A stretch of DNA of 20,487 nt from an uncultured Sutterella sp. (lineage in GTDB: Bacteria; Pseudomonadota; Gammaproteobacteria; Burkholderiales; Burkholderiaceae_F). The stretch covers positions 1-20,487 of the forward strand of contig USAL01000023.1 in assembly GCA_900552545.1 (NCBI GenBank), written 5' to 3'. The stretch's first letter is position 1. Each line of letters opens with the position of its first letter. Positions 15,141 to 20,487 of the stretch are shown here, in pieces. The position numbers were made by a program, and so were the translations under genes. The notes under the pieces were generated by a model, which searched no databases, had not been told where the DNA came from, and worked only from the letters and a program-made list of their open reading frames with translations.

Positions 15141-15668
15141 ATGAATCAAGAAACAACCATGAACGCCGAGACAACTGCAGACGAAAAAGAGCCCGTGGAG
15201 AACGTGAGCACCAACCTGTCGGATCCGCACGTCGTGCGCGGACTTTTTGAGCTTGCTGCGCAGGAGGTGCTCTTTCGCCTGATCGCGGTTTCAGGCGGCA
15301 GGATGAAGGCCGATCAGGCCCGCGACATGGACGAGGCGCTCGCCAAGCACCTAGCGCGTGCGCTCATGGGCGAAAATCCGCAGTTTCGCGCGGTGCCGGG
15401 CTGGAGTGGCATTGCCTGCGCGCGAAGTCTTGCTGCGGCCGACCGAGCGTTTTACGAAACGTATTTTCCGGCCGGAACCCCCGAGCCCGACAATCCACGC
15501 GCGCTCATGGTGCAGGCGACGACCGTGTTCTATCGCGCGGTGTACGCCGCCATCCGCACCGAAATCGTCAAGGATGGCGCCACGCAGGAGAGCGTGCGCG
15601 CGGCCATGGCGCAAGTGGTCGAGCGCTATGCGCTGGCGGCGATGCCGTCTCCTGCTGCGTGCGCGTAA
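15141..15668 (+). CDS. Uncharacterised protein, second of a tandem trio
   Basis: This protein of 175 residues belongs to no family I recognise. The first ~25 residues are polar and probably disordered; the rest is predicted helical. The central block, LAKHLARALMGENPQF followed by RAVPGWSG, matches the third protein (LIDWLADTFSGRNRHF, then W) and the first protein (VPGWNG) in order and spacing. It is followed, as in the third protein, by a Pro-rich acidic linker (GTPEPDNPRA) and a helix with VFYRAVYAAI. It starts 40 bases after the preceding gene. Start choice is uncertain because an in-frame ATG follows at 15159 and neither has a clear Shine-Dalgarno. Cytoplasmic: no signal peptide or membrane segment seen. 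Confidence 0.75.
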   Translation: MNQETTMNAETTADEKEPVENVSTNLSDPHVVRGLFELAAQEVLFRLIAVSGGRMKADQARDMDEALAKHLARALMGENPQFRAVPGWSGIACARSLAAADRAFYETYFPAGTPEPDNPRALMVQATTVFYRAVYAAIRTEIVKDGATQESVRAAMAQVVERYALAAMPSPAACA

Positions 15669-15735
15669 ATGACGATGAAAAGGGTGTTGAAGATCGCCTG
15701 ATCGAACCGAGTTTCAAAACAAGGAGAGTTTTTCC

Positions 15736-16263
15736 ATGAGTTCCTGCAGCTCCTGCGCGCCCGGGCGCGGATGCCATGATTTTTCAAGCCGTGCCGAACA
15801 GCTCCCGAGCCTTGCCGCAATCGACGTGGTCGAGCGCTTGCTGCTGCAGGCGTTGAAAAACACCGCCCAAAGAGCTTCGCGCGCGGCGGCAGGCGAGCTC
15901 ACTGCCGACGAATTGCGCGAAGCCAATGAGACGCTGATCGACTGGCTTGCCGATACCTTCAGCGGCCGCAACCGGCATTTTCAGTCGGCCGAAAACTGGA
16001 ATCCGCACGGGTTGGCCGACTACATGCGCGAGATGATGCCTGAGAGCCTCAAGGCAGTCGTGCCTGAGATCCCCACGGACGACGAGGAGGTGATTCACCT
16101 CGCGGCCGGGATTTTCCTTTCCGACGTCTACGCGACGCTGCATTCGCTTGCGCAGCAGGGCTATTCGATGGAGGGCGTTGAAAACCTCGAGCCCTGCGTA
16201 CGCGGCGTGGGCTTCTGGACGCAGCTCATGGTGGGCGCGCCCATCTTCGACGCGGCAAGGTAA
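15736..16263 (+). CDS. Uncharacterised Cys-tailed protein, third of a tandem trio
   Basis: This 175-residue protein of unknown function has the clearest start of the trio (AAGGAGAG upstream). Its N-terminus, MSSCSSCAPGRGCHDF, carries a CxxCxxxxxCH cluster absent from the other two and could bind a metal or an iron-sulfur cluster, or act in redox chemistry; this is inference. The rest follows the shared plan: a helix (LPSLAAIDVVERLLLQAL), a ..LADTFSGRNRHF..NW block, an acidic segment (PTDDEEVIHLAAGIFL) and a C-terminal helix. It lies 67 bases after its neighbour and 24 bases before the transporter gene, so all may be one transcript. No membrane segment or signal peptide is evident. Confidence 0.8.
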   Translation: MSSCSSCAPGRGCHDFSSRAEQLPSLAAIDVVERLLLQALKNTAQRASRAAAGELTADELREANETLIDWLADTFSGRNRHFQSAENWNPHGLADYMREMMPESLKAVVPEIPTDDEEVIHLAAGIFLSDVYATLHSLAQQGYSMEGVENLEPCVRGVGFWTQLMVGAPIFDAAR

Positions 16264-16287
16264 TACTCGCCAGGATCAATCGTCGCC

Positions 16288-17664
16288 ATGCGGTTTTTCT
16301 CGAAAACTGCGCTCAACGAGGGCGTCACCGTACGCGAGTGCTTCAGCTGGGCGCTTTTTGACGCGGCCAACTCGGGCTACAGCACGGTGGTGCTCACGGC
16401 GGTCTTCAACGCCTATTTTGTTTCGGTGATCTGCGCTGACGCCGACTGGGCGACGTTGGCCTGGAGCACGACCGTGGCCTGCGCCAACGCCCTTTCGATG
16501 CTCGTGATGCCCGTCGTGGGCCGCATGGCCGACCTCAAGGCGCACAAAAAGCGCTGGCTTGCAATCGCAACGCTCGTGTGCGTTGTGGCGACGGCGCTTC
16601 TAGCCTATGCCGGCCCCGGCGCGTACGTCTGGGCGGCGGTCATGGTTGTCGTGAGCTCCGTGGGATTCAACGTCGGCGAAACCCTCAACTCAGCGTTTCT
16701 GCCTGAAATCGCCCGGCGCGAGTCGCTGGGCAAGGTCTCGGGCTGGGGGTGGTCCCTGGGCTACATCGGAGGCCTTGCGACGCTTGCGGTGTGCCTTGCG
16801 GTGGTGCTTTCGGGCCGCAGCCGCGGAGCGGGGGAGGAGACCCTTGTGGGCGCAAGCTGCATCATCACGGCGGTGATCTTTGCCGTCCTTGCGGTGCCTG
16901 CGATCGTCTTTCTCAAGGAGCGAAGCCCCGCGGTGAACCCAGACGCTTCGTGGCGTCAGGCCTGGCGCGAGTCGGTTGATGAATTGAAGCGCACTGCGGC
17001 GCTTTTGGGCACCTACAAGGACTTCGCGCGCCTTGTGGTCTGCGGGTTTTTGTACCAGTGCGGCATTGCCACGGTCATTACGCTTGCCGCGGTGTACGCA
17101 AGCGCCGTGATGGGCTTTGGCCTTGTCGAGTCGCTCGTGCTTGTGCTGGTCGTCAACGTTACGGCCGCGGTGGGAGCATTCGGCTTTGGCTACGTTGAGG
17201 ATTGGTTGGGGCACAAGCTTGCGCTTGCGGCGACGCTTTTCATCTGGATTGCCATGGTCGCGTGCGCGGCAAGCGCGCAGAGCGTCGCGCTTTTCTGGGT
17301 GGCGGCCAATCTGGCGGGGCTGGCGATGGGCTCAAGCCAGTCGGCTGGGCGCGCCATGGTGGCGGTGCTTGCGCCCGCCGGGCGCCTTGCGCAGTTTTAT
17401 AGTTTCTGGAACATGGCGCTGTGGCTGTCGGTCATCGTGGGGCCGGTTACGTACGGCGCGGTGACCTGGGCCACCGGCAACACCCAGCGCCTTGCGATCA
17501 TCGTCGTGGGCTTTTTCTTCGTCTTCGGGCTTCTTGCCCTCATTCCCGTCAATTTGAAGCGCGGGGCGCAGTTGGCCAAAAGTGCGGTGCTCGATGCGGA
17601 CGGGTTTGGACAGGGCGAGGAGAGTAATGCCAAACGCCCCGAAAGCGGCGGCGCGCCTCGCTAA
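16288..17664 (+). CDS. MFS transporter, UMF1 (Atg22-like) family
   Basis: This 458-residue inner-membrane transporter probably has twelve membrane helices. The N-terminal signature ECFSWALFDAANSGYSTVV is characteristic of the UMF1 branch, distantly related to the yeast vacuolar effluxer Atg22. GRMADLKAHKKRW is the MFS loop 2-3 motif. NVGETLNSAFLPEIA and GWGWSLGYIGG are further family motifs. Substrates of bacterial UMF1 proteins are mostly unknown. The C-terminal tail (about 425-458) is soluble and polar. It starts 24 bases after the Cys-tailed protein. A weak CGCCG/CGGCG hairpin (17668-17682) after the stop is at best a poor terminator. Confidence 0.9.
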   Translation: MRFFSKTALNEGVTVRECFSWALFDAANSGYSTVVLTAVFNAYFVSVICADADWATLAWSTTVACANALSMLVMPVVGRMADLKAHKKRWLAIATLVCVVATALLAYAGPGAYVWAAVMVVVSSVGFNVGETLNSAFLPEIARRESLGKVSGWGWSLGYIGGLATLAVCLAVVLSGRSRGAGEETLVGASCIITAVIFAVLAVPAIVFLKERSPAVNPDASWRQAWRESVDELKRTAALLGTYKDFARLVVCGFLYQCGIATVITLAAVYASAVMGFGLVESLVLVLVVNVTAAVGAFGFGYVEDWLGHKLALAATLFIWIAMVACAASAQSVALFWVAANLAGLAMGSSQSAGRAMVAVLAPAGRLAQFYSFWNMALWLSVIVGPVTYGAVTWATGNTQRLAIIVVGFFFVFGLLALIPVNLKRGAQLAKSAVLDADGFGQGEESNAKRPESGGAPR

Positions 17665-17767
17665 AACCGCCGAGCCCCGGCGAAACGAACGATTTTTGAA
17701 GTGATGTCAATCAGGAGGCCCGGGTTCAGGCTTTGAGCACCGAGCCGCAAGAGAGAGGAACAGACAA

Positions 17768-18934
17768 ATGAACAACTTTACCTACTGCAACCCCACGGAG
17801 CTCGTTTTCGGTCGCGGCGCCGAGCGTGAAATCGGCAGTCACATGCGCCGCGCCTGCCCCGATGCAAAGAAGGTGCTCGTGGTCTACGGCTCCGGCTCGG
17901 TCGTGCGCTCGGGCGTGCTCGCAAGCGTCACGCAAAGCTGCCGCGATGCAGGGTTTGAAGTGATTGAAAAGGGCGGCGTGCACCCCAATCCCTCGGTTGA
18001 GTTCGTGCGCGAATGTATTGACCTTGCCCGCAGCGAAGGCGTCGACCTCATTCTTGCCGCAGGCGGCGGCAGCGTCATCGATACGGCCAAGGCCGCGGCG
18101 ATGGGCGTGCCCTACGCGGGCGACGTCTGGGACTTCTTCTGCGGCAAGGCGCAGCCCGAAAAGGCCCTTCCCGTGTGCTGCGGGCTCACGATTCCCGCAG
18201 CGGGGTCGGAACAGAGCGTGCGCGTGGTGATCTCCAACGGCCACGTCAAGGCTGCCTGCGGCAACGGCGTCGTGCGCCCGAAGGTCTCGGCCATCAACCC
18301 GGAAATCTTCTTTACGCTGCCGCAGCGGCAGATGTCGGCGGGCGTCATCGACATGATGAGCCACATCCTCGAGCGCTACTTCACCAATACCGAGGGCGTG
18401 GACTTCACGAGCACCGAGGCCGAAGGGGCGCTGCGCGTGATCATGCGAAATGGCATCAAGCTCATGCAGAAGATGGACGACTACGAGGCCTGGGCTGAGA
18501 TCGGTCTTGCGGGAAGCTTTGCCCACAACGGCTTTTTCGGCCTTGGACACGAGGAGGACTGGGCCTGCCACGGCATTGAGCATGCGCTCTCGGGGTGGGA
18601 TGGCCGCATTATTCACGGCGAGGGCCTTGCCGTCATCATTCCGGCCTGGATGGGCTACGTGTGGTCGGCAAACCCCGGCCGCTTCGTTCGCTTTGCGCAC
18701 GAAGTCTTCGACATCACGGGCGATCAGGACGAGGAGACGACGGTGAAGCTTGCTATCGCCAAGCTCGTCGCGTTCCTGCAGCAGATGAACCTTCCCACGA
18801 AGCTCGCGCAGCTCACCGATCAGGAAGTGCCGGTGAAGGAGATCGCGCAGGCGGCCGCGGGCAGCGGCAAGCTCGGGCACTTCAAGCCCCTTGAGGTGAA
18901 GGACGTCGAGGCGATTCTGATCAATGCCCGATAA
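17768..18934 (+). CDS. Iron-containing alcohol dehydrogenase (YqhD/BdhA type)
   Basis: This 388-residue group III alcohol/aldehyde dehydrogenase probably reduces short-chain or toxic aldehydes with NADPH in the cytosol. The coenzyme-binding half shows the GGGSVIDTAK motif (residues 99-108) and an early NPTELVFGRG strand. Predicted metal ligands are Asp195, His199, His268 and His283, in SAGVIDMMSHILE and CHGIEHALSGWDGRIIHGEG. These correspond in order and spacing to those of E. coli YqhD. All are intact and length is normal. A GAGAGAGGA ribosome site precedes the ATG. The 3' end overlaps the following tadA-like gene by 11 bases, so the two are translationally linked. Substrate is not determinable from sequence alone. 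Confidence 0.93.
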   Translation: MNNFTYCNPTELVFGRGAEREIGSHMRRACPDAKKVLVVYGSGSVVRSGVLASVTQSCRDAGFEVIEKGGVHPNPSVEFVRECIDLARSEGVDLILAAGGGSVIDTAKAAAMGVPYAGDVWDFFCGKAQPEKALPVCCGLTIPAAGSEQSVRVVISNGHVKAACGNGVVRPKVSAINPEIFFTLPQRQMSAGVIDMMSHILERYFTNTEGVDFTSTEAEGALRVIMRNGIKLMQKMDDYEAWAEIGLAGSFAHNGFFGLGHEEDWACHGIEHALSGWDGRIIHGEGLAVIIPAWMGYVWSANPGRFVRFAHEVFDITGDQDEETTVKLAIAKLVAFLQQMNLPTKLAQLTDQEVPVKEIAQAAAGSGKLGHFKPLEVKDVEAILINAR

Positions 18935-19958
18935 AGCGCTCGACACAGCCGACGGCAAGGGTGAAGGCAACCGCGCCAACGTTGACGACAACGGCGGCGG
19001 CCTGCGCTTTGACCTTGCCGTCGCCAAGCACTTCAACCATCTGACGCTCAGAAACGGCGTCGCGCTGGCAGGCCTCGGGCGCGAGCCGCGCGACTTGGAG
19101 GCGTTCTTCGCGACGGTGCTCTACTTTGTCTCCGACTGCGGCAAGAACAAGGCGCTTCCCAATACGCAGTTTCTCGCGCGCCTTGACGAGTTTCTGACCC
19201 ACCACGCGCGGTGGTTGAAGACCACCACTGAGGAGCTCTACGGCGCCCTGTGCGGGTGCGGGCTGGTGGGCGAGCGGGTATTCCAGGACGTAGAGGGCGC
19301 TGATGTTGCAGATTCCGAGGCGCGGGAGTGCTTCTGGAGCCTGTCGGTCGCCTCAGACGTTGAGAGCGTCGAAACGGTTCTTGCCGCGTGGGCCGAGTTT
19401 GACGAAGCCCGCGTGCGGCGCCGCAGCAAGATGCGCGCGCAGCTGCAGGCTAAGAACCGGGCGGTGAACAGCCAAGCTGCGCCCGTCGTTGACCCGGCCT
19501 TGGACGACGCGCTCATGATGGAGGCGCTGCGAGCCGCGCGCCGCGCGATGGAGGCGGGTGACATTCCCGTCGGGGCGGTTCTTGCCATCGACGGCAACAT
19601 TGTCGCCGCGGCCGGCAACGAAGTCGTCGCGCGTCACGACCCGACCGCGCACGCCGAGATGGTGGTCATGCGCCGCGCAGCGCAGCTTCTTGGCAATGAA
19701 CGGCTCAACGGGGCGGTGCTTTACGTTACGCTTGAGCCCTGCGCGATGTGCTCGGCTGCGATGTCCTACGCGCGAATTTCCCGCGTCGTCTGGGGGGCTG
19801 ACGATCCCAACTCGGGCGGCATGCGCGGGGCGCTTAACGTGATCGAGCGCGCCCGCATGAATCATCGCGTCGCGATGACTCCGGGGGTATTGCGAGCCGA
19901 CTGCGAGCGGCTTTTGAAGCAGTTCTTTGCCCGGCGGCGCGCCGATAAGAAGAGCTGA
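18924..19958 (+). CDS. tadA: tRNA adenosine(34) deaminase with N-terminal extension
   Basis: This 344-residue protein has two parts. Residues ~195-344 are a complete TadA deaminase, which converts wobble adenosine to inosine in tRNA-Arg(ACG). The zinc and catalytic residues are His243 and Glu245 (HAEM) and Cys273/Cys276 (EPCAMC), and IPVGAVL, GNE and the SGGMRGALN loop are also typical. Residues 1 to ~190 are not part of TadA (the E. coli enzyme is 167 residues). They contain a block (about 26-120) with AVAKHFNHLTLRNGVALAG, a Cys-rich LCGCGLVGE and a charged helix (about 155-182) leading into the deaminase. I do not recognise this domain. The start overlaps the dehydrogenase gene by 11 bases. 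An internal start near residue 198 (MMEALRAAR) could give a normal-size TadA, but no clear ribosome site precedes it. Confidence 0.92.
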   Translation: MPDKALDTADGKGEGNRANVDDNGGGLRFDLAVAKHFNHLTLRNGVALAGLGREPRDLEAFFATVLYFVSDCGKNKALPNTQFLARLDEFLTHHARWLKTTTEELYGALCGCGLVGERVFQDVEGADVADSEARECFWSLSVASDVESVETVLAAWAEFDEARVRRRSKMRAQLQAKNRAVNSQAAPVVDPALDDALMMEALRAARRAMEAGDIPVGAVLAIDGNIVAAAGNEVVARHDPTAHAEMVVMRRAAQLLGNERLNGAVLYVTLEPCAMCSAAMSYARISRVVWGADDPNSGGMRGALNVIERARMNHRVAMTPGVLRADCERLLKQFFARRRADKKS

Positions 19959-20048
19959 GGAAGGACTAAAAGAACATTTTTGAGACTTTGCCTGCGCAGC
20001 AGCCGGAAGTCCCAAGGAGCCCCATTGAACCACGAGGAGCCGCACCCC

Positions 20049-20487
20049 ATGCACGACGTCATCAAACCGACCATCTGCGTCTGCGCGCCGGCGCGCACCT
20101 GCATTACGGGCGAAGGGGCCGATCAGGTCGACGTCGGTGAAATCGACGCTTCCGTTAAACGCCTTCGCGCCTTGGGCTGGCGCGTGACCGAGACGCCCAA
20201 CGTGCGTGAGCTCGATCACGGCTTTGCAGGGGACGACGCGCATCGCGCCCGTGGGGTGATGGACGCTTTTGCTGATCCCGACACCGACCTGGTGCTTCCG
20301 ATACGCGGAGGCTACGGCACGGCGCGCATTCTGCCGCTTCTCGATTGGGAGGCGATCGGGCGAAGCGAAGCGGGCTTTGCGGGGTTGTCCGATTTGACGG
20401 CCGTGAACCTTGCGCTTTTTTCGCGCTGCAATCGAGCGAGCTGGCAGGGGCCGGTGGCGCACGCTTTTGCGCGGGGCAATGCGCTAT
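20049..20487 (+). CDS. ldcA: LD-carboxypeptidase, S66 family (partial, 5' part)
   Basis: The first 146 codons of a murein tetrapeptide (LD-)carboxypeptidase run off the right edge of the window. In this family the enzyme removes the terminal D-Ala from cytosolic recycled peptidoglycan tetrapeptides. Visible motifs are an N-terminal CVCAPARTC strand-loop in the place of the usual APSG, VLPIRGGYGTARILPLLDW (about 83-100), and FAGLSDLTAVN with Ser114, which lines up with the nucleophile in the GHSDFT/GYSDIT motif of characterised enzymes. The catalytic Glu and His lie beyond the window. GAGGAG nine bases before the ATG supports this start. It follows the tadA-like gene by about 90 bases without a terminator. 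Confidence 0.88.
   Translation, partial: MHDVIKPTICVCAPARTCITGEGADQVDVGEIDASVKRLRALGWRVTETPNVRELDHGFAGDDAHRARGVMDAFADPDTDLVLPIRGGYGTARILPLLDWEAIGRSEAGFAGLSDLTAVNLALFSRCNRASWQGPVAHAFARGNAL

Noticed and set aside
20304..20340. Loss of the S66 nucleophile because GGYGTAR lacks Ser
   Set aside because: The nucleophilic Ser of this family is in the later GxSDxT motif, which is intact here (Ser114).
19353..20462. 369-codon minus-strand frame over tadA and ldcA
   Set aside because: Both plus-strand genes have intact catalytic motifs; the antisense frame is Arg/His-rich and featureless.
1..20487. CRISPR array, insertion sequence or rRNA
   Set aside because: No regularly spaced repeats, transposase-like protein, terminal inverted repeats with target duplications, or rRNA segments were seen.

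Overview
The window is GC-rich chromosomal DNA that looks betaproteobacterial, probably Burkholderiales and perhaps a Sutterella-like gut genus. The main evidence is the gene order rpsU-yqeY-dnaG-rpoD, a housekeeping sigma factor with a long Lys/Ala/Glu-rich N-terminal extension, and the general protein repertoire. The family-level placement is an inference from sequence reading, not a database result.

Layout. (1) 1-1160: an AT-richer accessory stretch with a PIN-type toxin-antitoxin pair on the minus strand, ending at the 3' end of a minus-strand tRNA-Ser(GCU) that has its own promoter and terminator. (2) 1391-3604: two minus-strand metabolic genes, a secreted cupin and a binuclear amidohydrolase. 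(3) 4046-10731: the macromolecular synthesis cluster rpsU, yqeY, dnaG and rpoD (protein S21, GatB/YqeY, primase, sigma70). It has a terminator after rpsU, two large intergenic gaps, a possible independent noncoding transcript between dnaG and rpoD, and a strong terminator after rpoD. (4) 10984-12798: a YbaL/Kef-type cation:proton antiporter. (5) 12916-16263: a membrane-microdomain cluster. It holds an NfeD/YbbJ-type gene interrupted by an in-frame stop, a QmcA-like SPFH protein, and three consecutive small unrecognised proteins that look like distant paralogues of one another. (6) 16288-20487: a UMF1-type MFS transporter, a YqhD/BdhA-type iron alcohol dehydrogenase, a tRNA adenosine deaminase (TadA) carrying an unusual ~190-residue N-terminal extension, and the start of an S66 LD-carboxypeptidase, all on the plus strand with short gaps.

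The points most worth a second look are the broken nfeD whose stop sits at the conserved Glu codon, the tandem triplet of unknown proteins behind qmcA, the promoter-to-terminator unit without a convincing gene between dnaG and rpoD, the N-terminally extended TadA, and a nine-codon upstream ORF ending two bases before the rpoD start. No CRISPR array, insertion sequence, rRNA or complete prophage gene was seen.
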